Shown here one piece after another: positions 28,130-36,824 of a stretch of DNA of 64,000 bases. The DNA comes from Perkinsela sp. pyNocScin1. Lineage: Eukaryota > Euglenozoa > Kinetoplastea > Prokinetoplastida > Perkinselidae. The notes beneath the pieces are model-generated. The model was not told the origin of the DNA, searched no databases, and worked only from the letters and a program-made list of their open reading frames with translations. The translations under genes and the position numbers were made by a program. The stretch covers positions 682,001-746,000 of the forward strand of contig CAXHTR010000001.1 in the NCBI GenBank assembly GCA_964019655.1, given 5' to 3'. Position 1 is the stretch's first letter. Every line of letters begins with the position of its first letter.

Positions 28130-29014
28130 TTACGAGCGGCGGTTCGCCACGCGATCGAGGTCATCGACACTCGCATGAACATGCAGGTGTACAGATGAGA
28201 CTGCTGGCAATTCAAAATCGGACAAGCGAGCTGCAGTTGGGCTTCGTGAAGATGAAAGTCCAAGTGCGCGGCGAACATTTCGTACTGGGTCAGCTGGATT
28301 CGGTCGGCGTCTTGACTGGCCTTCAGCAGCTGGTGCTTCCTGTGCCTGACTTGGCTGAGCGCTCGACGTGGACTGAGCGGAGCTTGCAGCTTGTGATAGT
28401 GGTGCATTTAACTCTTGCGCGCCGAAGACCACGTGAACGGGCGCAGTCGGGTTTCCCTGGTTTATGCTGTTCGAGAACTCGCGAACCATATTTTCTAAGA
28501 AGCCTGTGAGCGATTGCGTTTGGGGCGTATTGGTACTTGCTGATGAGGAAGTTTGCGTAGCTGGTGACTCAGCCTCCGTCGAGTTACTCGCTGTAGATGG
28601 AGTAAACAGCTGCGACACAGGTTCTGTGGAGACATGTTCAGCTGGGGCTGCTGTCTGCTCCACTACAGTCTGTGGAGAAGCGCTGCTTTCAGTCTCTGTT
28701 GTGCTAGCGCCCAAATTTCTTATCACTAAGTGGCACACAACATCTGCACTCAGATGGTCACCAACGATTTGATCATCATTCAAAACACGTCCTTTGCACA
28801 GAATGCGCATGCTGTCATTATTCAGGTTAGAAAAGTGCTCACTTGTATCTTCGCCATAAGATTTCGAGAGAGCTTCGCGGAGATTATCTTTGAGTGTGGC
28901 AATAGTCCATTCACGCTTGACTGTTACTTCATGCGTTTTAGAATCCCGAGTACGGACTTTTAGAATGAATTGGTTTCGCAGAGTCATAAGCTTACTTTGA
29001 AGATAGGAACGCAT
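28130..29014 (-). CDS. ubiquitin-like domain protein
   Basis: A 294-residue protein. Residues about 10-90 form a ubiquitin-like domain: NQFILKVRTRDSKTHEVTV, IATLKDNLREALSK, then MRILCKGRVLNDDQIVGDHL and VVCHLVIRN, matching the strand, helix, strand and Lys-Gly-Arg-x-Leu pattern. The rest is Ser/Thr/Ala/Gln-rich and disordered, like BAG6 or ubiquilin-type shuttles, but no UBA or BAG domain is visible. It probably works in protein quality control; the exact family is uncertain. ATGs at 29014 and 28987 are both possible starts. Confidence 0.68.
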   Translation of the reverse strand: MRSYLQSKLMTLRNQFILKVRTRDSKTHEVTVKREWTIATLKDNLREALSKSYGEDTSEHFSNLNNDSMRILCKGRVLNDDQIVGDHLSADVVCHLVIRNLGASTTETESSASPQTVVEQTAAPAEHVSTEPVSQLFTPSTASNSTEAESPATQTSSSASTNTPQTQSLTGFLENMVREFSNSINQGNPTAPVHVVFGAQELNAPLSQAASSAQSTSSAQPSQAQEAPAAEGQSRRRPNPADPVRNVRRALGLSSSRSPTAARLSDFELPAVSSVHLHVHASVDDLDRVANRRS

Positions 29015-29108
29015 ACAAACTAGAACAAAAATACGTTGATACTAGAAAGGATGGCTCAAAAAATCAAATACATTAGCATTGATGTGACGCTGCTCAATTC
29101 TATGAGCT

Positions 29109-29915
29109 TTATTCTTTGCTCAGCGTTTTCCAGATAACCTCCCCTGCATAAGACTCGTAGACGCCAACCAACAAGACAACCGTGCACAGGAAGCAGTACG
29201 CGATGAGTGCGAAGTAGAGAACGGGAAGTTTTCCAACTTTGGTCTCAGGCATCGGGAAGGAGTGAATTTTCTCAAGCTCAGTACTGCTACACGCATAATC
29301 TTGATCATACAGCGGGAGATTCATTGCCTTTGAATCTGGTTCGTGATCAACAACTATGGCATGAACAAGATGCTCAGTGGGTGGTTCCGTTCCTGGACTT
29401 CGCGTGGCCATCATATTGAAAAGACCTTCTGCTCCATTCATGAACATATATTTGAAGCTTGATGTGCCGCGGAATCCAGCATTCTGGCAGGAATTCCAGT
29501 ATCTGTCTGCGAAACTTTTTGTGAAATTGAATAGAACTGACTGAATCCGCTTATCTTTCTTTGGATTGTTGGGAACGTATGAGCGGATACTTACAAAGTC
29601 AGACTGATTTGGTGCGCATGTAAAGTGACACCATGCCTTATAAAAAGCAAGTTTACATGCATCACATCCGACCATGGTAGCATTCAGTATAGTAAACTGC
29701 ATTTGCATGGCTTTGTACTGGTTCTCTGAGCAGCATACTTGATCACCTTTTCGGAAATCCGGGCATATCTTCTCTATATCCCATGTTGCTTCGAGAGTTT
29801 TCGTTTCAGGGACGTAGTAAGATGCAAATGCAGGATTATCAGCGTACGCTGGTGGGCGCATCACACATGAAGTCGCAGCGATGATGAACTTGAAGAGGTA
29901 ACACGAAATAAGCAT
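29109..29915 (-). CDS. stand-alone NPC1 N-terminal domain protein with one membrane segment
   Basis: A 268-residue protein with a leader (MLISCYLFKFIIAATSC). Cys-rich segments follow: QVCCSENQYKAMQMQF, GCDACKLAFYKAWCHFTCAPNQSDF and YWNSCQNAGF, which match the sterol-binding N-terminal domain of Niemann-Pick C1. A single C-terminal membrane segment (VLYFALIAYCFLCTVVLLVG) then ends the protein. The sterol-sensing domain and other lumenal domains of full NPC1 are absent, and no further coding follows. It is the first minus-strand gene next to the divergent region. It is likely a lumenal or surface sterol-binding protein. Confidence 0.72.
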   Translation of the reverse strand: MLISCYLFKFIIAATSCVMRPPAYADNPAFASYYVPETKTLEATWDIEKICPDFRKGDQVCCSENQYKAMQMQFTILNATMVGCDACKLAFYKAWCHFTCAPNQSDFVSIRSYVPNNPKKDKRIQSVLFNFTKSFADRYWNSCQNAGFRGTSSFKYMFMNGAEGLFNMMATRSPGTEPPTEHLVHAIVVDHEPDSKAMNLPLYDQDYACSSTELEKIHSFPMPETKVGKLPVLYFALIAYCFLCTVVLLVGVYESYAGEVIWKTLSKE

Positions 29916-30984
29916 TCAATTATCGATAATGTCGCCGATAAATTCTAAAAGTAGGATCATTAAGAACGGAAAAGGCCAGAACAAGCTTTGAACACCGCCA
30001 TTGGGAGCAATGTGGAATGCTTCAATTGTTTACTCTAAGAAGATCTCGGTTGGCTGAATGGCCCCACAGCTATGGAGTTTTATAAGCTGCGAACTATGTC
30101 CCAACCTTATTTATTGATGTGTACTACTTTTTCTCCAGTAATATTCATATCCTAATATCAAGTTAAGAAAAGGCTGCTTTTGGGGTAATTTACCAATTTC
30201 CCTTAAGGAGGATTAGCATAGTTCTTCTTTTCATGTACATAGTTCTCTTGGCATTGTGTGCGTTTGATCATAGAACTTTGTACGTAGAAAGTCTCTCAGG
30301 TAAATTAAGTCAAGATGTAAACACGCAGAATGTGAGTGTCACATGCCTTTGAACTATGGATGTGATGCGGTTATCCCTGACTCTAGATCAGGGGTTCTGT
30401 ACAATTATTTCGTTTCACCCGACTTTTGGGTGAAATATTTCATTTTCACCCGACACCTTCGTTTGCACTCGCAAACAGTGGCTCGCCTTCAGGGCTCTTA
30501 GGGGTGGTACTAGTAATTTGCCGGGTGAAACTTTTCAATTTCACCCGCGACTCAAATGCAAGCAGCCCTTTTTTTGGATTTTCACCCATTTTGGGTGAAT
30601 CACCCAGTTTTAAGAACCCCTGCTCTAGATGTAAGCATCCGAATGCTAAATTTCACCATAAACTATCTTCTTTACCCGAGCAAAAAATTTACATTTGTGG
30701 TTAATTAATTAGCATTGTTATAGAGTAAAAAATCCTTCGCTCGTATGTACGATAGAAATAACTATCAATGCTAGTTCAGCTTACTCGTCAACCGCGTCAC
30801 TCGCACATAATAGTCTATCCTAATTGTCCTAATTGCGACCGAATATGATATATTATAAAATCAATTGAGTATTCATATCATAAGATATCAATGACATTCA
30901 TGAGGTTTCTTTTTCACAATGCGAGAGCTTTGCTCTCACAACTAGATGAATCGATATTCATTTACCCTACTATCTGTACAATAA
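29916..30984. promoter_or_regulatory. divergent strand-switch region, likely transcription start region
   Basis: About 1.07 kb separates the start of the minus-strand cluster (29915) from the start of the plus-strand cluster (30985). It is AT-rich, contains a hAT-like miniature element at 30389-30622 and no gene. In kinetoplastids polycistronic transcription commonly begins in such divergent regions. The assignment here rests on gene orientation only; no core promoter motif was identified. Confidence 0.5.
30389..30622. mobile_element. hAT-like MITE, 234 bp
   Basis: Terminal inverted repeats CAGGGGTTCT ... AGAACCCCTG bound a 234-bp element, flanked by a perfect 8-bp duplication CTCTAGAT (30381-30388 and 30623-30630). 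A TTTCACCC/GGGTGAAA hairpin lies inside each end (left one about 30413-30435). It has no coding capacity. The 8-bp duplication and CAGGG termini are typical of hAT elements. Confidence 0.88.
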
Positions 30985-31734
30985 ATGACATCTGAAACAC
31001 AAAAACTCTCAGCAGAGGAAGAGGTTACAAGAATCGAGTATTTAAAAGAGGCCATAGAGCGCTTTGGACAGCATAGAGAGGCTTTCATTCAAGAGCTCTT
31101 TGCCAGAATCGATGCTTGTATACTTCGAATTAACCCATCCTGGAGGGAAAGCATTGATATAGCAAAGCAAGAACCGAGGGACAGATTCAATCATCGAATG
31201 CACGTTTTTGAAGAGTCGCTTGAGAAACCATGCGCAGCCTTGCAGTATGATGCTGATGTTCGAGCAGATGGCGATCAAATTAAGAAAGTTGAAGCAGCAT
31301 GGGAAATAGAAAAGAAAAAGCTTCTTAAAGAATACCAAGACCTCTTAGTGATCAATAAGGAACAAAACTTCCATCTTCAGCGTGGAACCCATCTAAGAAA
31401 AAATAGACATATGCCAAACGAGGAACTGAATGAAAAAAAGCTGAATGCTGATATAAATAGACTTGTCAAAGAAATCATTACTATCAAAGAGTCGACTAAG
31501 AAGGTTGGTGATGAAGTCTATGATTGCAAGCAGCAACTACGCGAGGTAAAGAATAAGTATGAGCAACAGCAAAAAGATTTAAGTCAGAAAGAGCAAGAGG
31601 CAAAAGGGAAGGTCGAATCCGCTGAAAAAGAGCACAAAGAGCTGTATAAGGAGCACATGATCCTGCAAAAGCTGCGATTAGATCTCGGTGATTTACTGAC
31701 TTCCCTACGAGATCAATCAAATGCTCATGCTTAA
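30985..31734 (+). CDS. coiled-coil protein, unknown
   Basis: A 249-residue highly charged protein that I do not recognise. It is first in the plus-strand cluster. After a short start it is almost entirely helical: about residues 20-60 (FGQHREAFIQELFARID) and 85-245 show heptad-like spacing of Leu, Ile and Val among Lys and Glu, predicting long coiled coils. No leader, membrane segment or catalytic motif is visible. A cytoskeletal, flagellar or scaffold role would fit but is not shown. Confidence 0.6.
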   Translation: MTSETQKLSAEEEVTRIEYLKEAIERFGQHREAFIQELFARIDACILRINPSWRESIDIAKQEPRDRFNHRMHVFEESLEKPCAALQYDADVRADGDQIKKVEAAWEIEKKKLLKEYQDLLVINKEQNFHLQRGTHLRKNRHMPNEELNEKKLNADINRLVKEIITIKESTKKVGDEVYDCKQQLREVKNKYEQQQKDLSQKEQEAKGKVESAEKEHKELYKEHMILQKLRLDLGDLLTSLRDQSNAHA

Positions 31735-31780
31735 GCATTGGCTTAAGTGACTACTATGATCATATCTGATCCAATCGTTT

Positions 31781-32965
31781 ATGTCATCGATCGTACTGGA
31801 GAAAATTCGTGGCACCATCACTATTAGCTGTTTATTCACTATTACATTAAAGAATGAACACTGTTTCTCTGTCATGGATTACGATACACTGACAACGATA
31901 GCATACATTGTTTATTATGCCCTATGCTTCTTTCTGATATGTGCAGCCTTACAGTCCCATGGATACGAAATACCCTTTCTCTCCGTGTACCTGAACCGAC
32001 TCTTCTGTGAAAATGACGACGATATCAACAACTTTCTGAACAATAACAACTTGCTGGGCGGAAACGATGCTATGGGCTCAAAAAAAGATTCATATGAATG
32101 GCTCAACTCTTTCGTTGCATTCATCTTCAAAGATATTCTGAGCATGAACAGCTCACTGCTGTGTGAAAAAGTAAACTCTGTCCTAAAGAACCATATCCAT
32201 GTAGAACAGACAGTGCCGTGCATCGATTCACCAAAAAGCGCTGATGATTCACAAACCAGTGATGGAGCAGCTTTCCAGGACCAACCTGAAGCTGACGTAC
32301 GAAGCATGCAATGGGCATCAAGGATGAGTAAGTTTTGGTATCAGAGCAATGTACCGAGTCATTATCGGATACTAAGTCAAAGTCCTGTGTGCCAGAAACT
32401 TCTTCGTGAGCGAAAGCGCTTCATGTCCATGATCGCGCGCCCTCCATTACAAAAGTACGGAGTGAACATGAAATCGATCAATCTAGGGGTAAAGGGCCCA
32501 AGAATAAACGCAGCCGATAAAATGGAGATTACTATGGCTGACGCTTTTCTCCAGAAGGTTGTTGAACAACAAGAGCTTCTTGTAAGCGAAGACTTGCGCC
32601 TACCAGCGTTTCAAATGGAATTTGAATACGTGAGCGATAGTGATTTTTGCATTGAAGCTGAAATAAGCATACCTGTGGAGTCTCTGTTTACGCTGCCGTT
32701 TTCCTTTCGCTTGAAGAATGTCAGCGTGCGTGCGACAGGTATATTTACAACTATACCACATACCATCACGGACAAAAACCTTCTTTTTGCATTCATGTTC
32801 GATAAGCATCCAGACATTGACTTTGAGCTAGAAACAGCGCTTGGTGCAACGTATGCGTTACAAAATAATGCAAAAATCCAGAAAATCATACGCTTTTCGA
32901 TTGATAAGCTATTGCGAGAAAAACTCCAAGTGCCGTTTGTCTATGAGTACACACACATGCTGTGA
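31781..32965 (+). CDS. SMP-domain lipid-transfer protein
   Basis: A 394-residue protein. A membrane segment (TIAYIVYYALCFFLICAAL, about residues 41-59) precedes a linker and an SMP-like domain: SYEWLNSFVAFIFKDIL, IALRL-type INLGVKGPRINAADKMEI, FEYVSDSDFCIEAEISIP and the closing QKIIRFSIDKLLREKLQVP. The order matches E-Syt/tricalbin-type proteins that move lipids at ER contact sites, but no C2 domain follows. An internal start at 31874 (MDYDTLTT) is also possible. It sits in a housekeeping block. The assignment is by motif recognition. Confidence 0.62.
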   Translation: MSSIVLEKIRGTITISCLFTITLKNEHCFSVMDYDTLTTIAYIVYYALCFFLICAALQSHGYEIPFLSVYLNRLFCENDDDINNFLNNNNLLGGNDAMGSKKDSYEWLNSFVAFIFKDILSMNSSLLCEKVNSVLKNHIHVEQTVPCIDSPKSADDSQTSDGAAFQDQPEADVRSMQWASRMSKFWYQSNVPSHYRILSQSPVCQKLLRERKRFMSMIARPPLQKYGVNMKSINLGVKGPRINAADKMEITMADAFLQKVVEQQELLVSEDLRLPAFQMEFEYVSDSDFCIEAEISIPVESLFTLPFSFRLKNVSVRATGIFTTIPHTITDKNLLFAFMFDKHPDIDFELETALGATYALQNNAKIQKIIRFSIDKLLREKLQVPFVYEYTHML

Positions 32966-33047
32966 TTTTTGCATTCAGCCGCTATTCTATATCTATTTTC
33001 CTTTATCATTAGCATCTCCTTTTCGTTGTGATTTTGTACAGAAAGTA

Positions 33048-33413
33048 ATGAGCGCTTCCGTCAACCCGCGAAAAAAGCCGCGAGATACTTCGAAGCATCC
33101 AAAAGAGCAGAAAAAAGCGGCCCCTCCAGCTTCAAAAACGTTTTATGCCTTCTTTCAGAACGCCGTTGGCTCGTCCATCATTGTGCGCACTAAAGACGGA
33201 ATCCAGATAGCTGGGCGGGTAGTCAGTATTGATCCAGATTTGAATATTTGCCTCGAGAATATTTCATGTGTCAACGAAAAGGCCAAGAACACAGATTTCC
33301 TGAAGAAAATGACATCACTCGTTTTCCTTCGCGCAAGCAGTGTCGAATCCATGGAGTTTGAAGATAATGTTGTCAATGACGCGGCTCTGACAAAATTTTG
33401 TAGAGAGCGCTGA
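33048..33413 (+). CDS. LSM2: Sm-like protein LSm2
   Basis: A 121-residue protein. A basic N-terminal extension (about 30 residues) precedes the Sm fold: FYAFFQNAVGSSIIVRTKDG, IAGRVVSIDPDLNICLENIS (Sm1), then a shortened Sm2 region with FLRASSVESMEF. The opening FYxFFxxxVG and the IDxxLNIxLxxI pattern point to LSm2, part of the LSm2-8 ring on U6 snRNA and the LSm1-7 decapping ring. The start is the ATG at 33048; an in-frame upstream ATG lies inside the previous gene. A pyrimidine tract and TTTGTACAG just upstream resemble a splice acceptor. Confidence 0.75.
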   Translation: MSASVNPRKKPRDTSKHPKEQKKAAPPASKTFYAFFQNAVGSSIIVRTKDGIQIAGRVVSIDPDLNICLENISCVNEKAKNTDFLKKMTSLVFLRASSVESMEFEDNVVNDAALTKFCRER

Positions 33414-33571
33414 GGTGGTGTGTGAGAAATGCTGTGGGGACTGTGCATGCACATTGGCCAATTTCGCTTTTTCATCCGATTTACTCGGATTTTGTTACGA
33501 TGCCTCTTCTTTGATCAGTACAATGAATGATTGTGGTCCAGCCTCTGGCCATTCTGCACATTCCTTTTCCT

Positions 33572-33864
33572 ACATGATGAATTCGCATGACCTATGAACA
33601 ATCCGACTTTGAAACTCGGTGAAACAAAGCTTTGCAACGGCGATTAGCGCCATCTGATAATTTTCCACATGCGAGATTTTATGAGAGGTGGTAAAGCTCT
33701 CTCTCTACTATGCAACGTTTGGGCCACATAACCACGATCTTAATTTTTTTAGGCTACTTTGCACAAATTGTTTCCAACATGATGAATCCGCATGACTTAT
33801 GAACAATCCGACTTTGAAACTCGGTGAAACAAACCTTTGCAAAGGCGAATTACGCCGTCTGATA
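33572..33864. repeat. 88-bp direct repeat pair
   Basis: Two copies, 33572-33659 and 33777-33864, match at about 80 of 88 positions without gaps and share the core TGAAACTCGGTGAAACAAA. They are 205 bases apart and lie between LSm2 and the next LRR gene. No open frame or terminal repeats are seen, so the nature is unknown. Confidence 0.75.
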
Positions 33865-33959
33865 GCTCTTTAATAAAATATTCTTTATTTGTGTGTCCGA
33901 TCGCAATGTCTACCAAGAGACCAGATACAACAATGATTTCATTTCCTCACAACGATACA

Positions 33960-34754
33960 ATGTATTTTGCGCTCCCTGCCCTTTATCTTTATACTGCTGA
34001 CGACCATTCTCTCGGCAAGATCGATTACTCGCTTATGCCCCCGCAGGCAAAGCTTGAAATAGTCGTTGATGGCCTTCGTTGCGTGGATGTTTTCAAAGAT
34101 TGCGATGGAAGCTTTCTCGACTTCAATGAATGGAATGGAATTTTCACAGACAGAAAGGGAATGCCCACGCGCATCGACTGGGAGGCTATAGCCATACATC
34201 AAGAGGGTGGAACGATACAGCTGGACTGGCTCCCCGAGACTATCCAAGAGTTTTTGTGCAGCCTGAACGGTGTTCGGGGCACTGTCACTACGAAAATGCT
34301 TCCACTCGAGCTACAAGTTTTCGATGTGCACACCAATGCGCTCAGCGGAAAATTCGCCATTGAGGACTCACCACGGGGGCTCACAAGCATCATCATCAAC
34401 GATAATGAGTTTGAAGGCAGTCTCACTTTGCTGAGTCTGCCACCGAAATTGGAGCACCTTTGCGCCTCTGCGAATAAATTTTCAGGGAGTTTGGATCTCG
34501 GCAGCCTTCCGCAGACGCTTGAAACGCTCTTTCTTGACGACAATGCCTTCTATGGCGGAATAACGCTCGAAAATATTCCGTCAAAAATGATGTATATGAA
34601 CTTCAAGGGGAACAAGCTGTCGCAGGGTACTTTGAAAGTGGGACTCATACCGCCGAGCTTGGTGTACGTCGATTTGGTTGGGAATGTCATTGATTCTGTT
34701 GAAAGCGTCGATAGCAGTGATGTACCGAGCGAGGAACTGATCAGGCTCAGATGA
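33960..34754 (+). CDS. secreted LRR protein
   Basis: A 264-residue protein. I choose the ATG at 33960 (MYFALPALYLYTADDHS) because it starts a leader directly before the motif SLGKIDYSLMPPQAKLEIVV; ATGs at 33906 and 33933 would add a polar extension. The cap region reads EWNGIFTDRKGMPTRIDW without cysteines. Six or seven repeats include GSLDLGSLPQTLETLFLDDN. It ends with a VDLVGNVIDSVESVD tail. It begins a plus-strand LRR block after the housekeeping genes. Confidence 0.77.
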   Translation: MYFALPALYLYTADDHSLGKIDYSLMPPQAKLEIVVDGLRCVDVFKDCDGSFLDFNEWNGIFTDRKGMPTRIDWEAIAIHQEGGTIQLDWLPETIQEFLCSLNGVRGTVTTKMLPLELQVFDVHTNALSGKFAIEDSPRGLTSIIINDNEFEGSLTLLSLPPKLEHLCASANKFSGSLDLGSLPQTLETLFLDDNAFYGGITLENIPSKMMYMNFKGNKLSQGTLKVGLIPPSLVYVDLVGNVIDSVESVDSSDVPSEELIRLR

Positions 34755-34877
34755 TTTGAAGATTTATTTGAAGAGTAAATTCACAGTAACTATAGGGTAA
34801 AGTGGTATGATAGTGAGCATAATGCCTGATACATATGTGTTCCCAAATATTTTTATTAGCTATGTCTTTTCGAGATC

Positions 34878-35807
34878 ATGCCCCAGAACTTTGACATTTT
34901 TACGGGTCGGTCCATGGGCTCTGCGCTGCTTGAGCAAGCTCTCAGGGCCAGGAAATTTACACATGGGCTATGGTTTAGCAAAACTGACTATGATCTGTTC
35001 ATGAAACTACCAGCAGAAATAACACAAGGTCTCCGCATTAAAGAAAACAGCAGCCCAATTTTTGACTTGTGCTGTGGCGCTGGTGACACATACTTTAACA
35101 TTTCTCAGGTCTCGGAGCCAAGTATTCTGCTCAACTTTTACTTGTACAACAGGCAATTCTTGGGCTATAGCAAAACATTATTATTGCATTCTGAGCAGTG
35201 CATGCTGATCAAGCACGCGATTAGGTACGGATACAAAAATAATGTTTGGGTAAGTACCCATCTCATTAAGTCAGCCCTGCTAGCCGATTTGAAAATTTCT
35301 TTGGGCTTTGAAGGTGTACCCATAGAGCGGCTTTCCAGCTGCGCTTACAACGTCGAGCAGCTGAAATGCTCGCGTGAAATTATTGGGCGTTTGAATAACA
35401 TGTCCAGATGGCTCATAGGAGGAAAGCTTATTCATTTCCCCCTTCAAAAACAACTGTATGATTACCTTAAAGAATATGGATACTCTTTACCACTTTGGAT
35501 TACGCGTGAACAAGCAGCCGGATTTCGAATACTTTCGAGCGCGAGGCATCACTTGATTCAATCACATGAAAAGAAGTGTTTTGTATATAACATTGGGGCA
35601 CTTGCTGATCCGCTTGAAGCGTACAAGCTTTTCAGTATGGAAATCAGAGGAACTTTCTCGTGCTTCAATGCTGTCACGAATAAACCATTTCGTCGTAATG
35701 AGTGCATGGTTTTCAACCAGTTCCGCCGCGTACACCGCTTCTCCTCGGGCGTTTGGGTTCGATGCATCGATATGAAACTCATAGGTCAGGGGTTCTTAAC
35801 TGTGTAG
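34878..35807 (+). CDS. ArdC-N-repeat (RBP38/p38-like) protein, 3' end truncated by MITE
   Basis: A 309-residue frame. Three stretches resemble the ArdC N-terminal (DUF1738) pattern of an aromatic GYxxxxW[IV]T helix ending in a YN-x-x-Q or YNI strand. They are: NNVWVSTHLIKSALLADLK ... YNVEQLK; YGYSLPLWITREQAAGF ... VYNIGAL; and FNAVTNKPFRRNECMVF ... SSGVWVRCIDMKLIG. The third is cut by a hAT-like element at 35787, which adds only QGFLTV before its stop codon. Beyond the element the same frame resumes for 61 codons and supplies the missing GYEWYNLRQ. Kinetoplastid mitochondria contain such ArdC-derived nucleic-acid-binding proteins. Confidence 0.55.
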   Translation: MPQNFDIFTGRSMGSALLEQALRARKFTHGLWFSKTDYDLFMKLPAEITQGLRIKENSSPIFDLCCGAGDTYFNISQVSEPSILLNFYLYNRQFLGYSKTLLLHSEQCMLIKHAIRYGYKNNVWVSTHLIKSALLADLKISLGFEGVPIERLSSCAYNVEQLKCSREIIGRLNNMSRWLIGGKLIHFPLQKQLYDYLKEYGYSLPLWITREQAAGFRILSSARHHLIQSHEKKCFVYNIGALADPLEAYKLFSMEIRGTFSCFNAVTNKPFRRNECMVFNQFRRVHRFSSGVWVRCIDMKLIGQGFLTV

Positions 35808-36518
35808 GAATTCCTACAATTTGTAGGAAAATGAGAAAAGAAATTTTGAAAAATAGAGGTCCTGTAGGAAAACGAAATTTTTCCTACAGCCAGCGTAAGC
35901 TGGTTGACGAGACCCTGCTCTGCTTGGACTAAGATTGAAGATCAAAAAGGACATTTTTCTTGATCACATCATAAAATCGTTACCCAATTTTTGCGCTCCT
36001 CGGCCCTTCGGGCCTCGTCACATCTTGTTTTTCTTTCAACATGATATTTTATCACCCATTCAGTCCAGTTATGCTCAAATATTGCCTTGCATCATACGCA
36101 TCAGTGATGTGTGTTCTACATGATCAAGTAGAAGCTTATGTCTAAACAAAACTTTAGCTTTGAGCACAGAGATGCATATTCTAGGTTCAATGATGCATAC
36201 CCTTTTGCATCTCAAAGCAGGCAGTTGATGGTCATCAATGTGCAAGTCATTTGTCAAGAGCCAAAGAGTGCGTTTCGTGTGCAAAATCACAAGCGGGGTC
36301 CACATTATCATATGCCGGGTACATCAAAGAATACGTAGCTAGTCTAAAAACAACCATGCTTTATGATGGCTTTTGTCGTGACTGGGCAAACTGCCGTCCC
36401 GTCCCGAAGGGGCGTGACGGCAAATTTCCACACCCATTCATAATGAAGGTGGTTGTAGGAAAATAGAATTTTTCCTACAGGGTGCTGTAGGAAACTTAAA
36501 AAAGACGGAGAACCCCTG
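35787..36518. mobile_element. hAT-like MITE, 732 bp
   Basis: Terminal inverted repeats CAGGGGTTCT ... AGAACCCCTG, flanked by a perfect duplication TCATAGGT (35779-35786 and 36519-36526). A GTAGGAA/TTCCTAC palindrome sits inside the left end (35804-35817), and related GTAGGAAA boxes lie at the right end. Two GC-rich hairpins lie inside (about 36002-36014 and 36393-36421). No transposase frame. It interrupts the gene at 34878 and is related to the copy at 42007 in the opposite orientation. Confidence 0.88.
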
Positions 36519-36526
36519 TCATAGGT

Positions 36527-36712
36527 GCTCGGTGCAGGCCTGATCAAGTGGGGAATACTCTGCATTGCTCTGGATATGAGTGGTACAATCTGCGCCAGAT
36601 GGAAAATTATCACGAAGTCAGAGCAGCATCAATCCGAATTCAACGATCTGGTAGCAATAAAGACTCACTCACACATTTTGATCACATAATCGATGATTCT
36701 TGCAACATATAG
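36527..36712 (+). pseudogene. displaced 3' coding end of the ArdC-like gene
   Basis: Directly after the right-hand target duplication, the reading frame that entered the element continues open for 61 codons to a TAG at 36710-36712. It contains GYEWYNLRQMENY, which matches the expected closing motif of the interrupted third repeat. It is separated from the remainder by the 732-bp element and cannot be translated with it unless the element is removed from the RNA. Confidence 0.6.
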
Positions 36713-36824
36713 TGTATATGGGCATTTGCTTTAATTCAGCTCTAATATCTCTTATTGAATCAATTGAGTATCCCAAAGAGCTCTCATACAAAGTTGTTTT
36801 TTTCTTTCTTCTGCTAAATGTCCT

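Noticed and set aside
35935-36466. Small open frames inside the 35787 element as a possible transposase
   Set aside because: All are under about 80 codons and none shows the hAT catalytic or dimerisation motifs; the element is non-autonomous.
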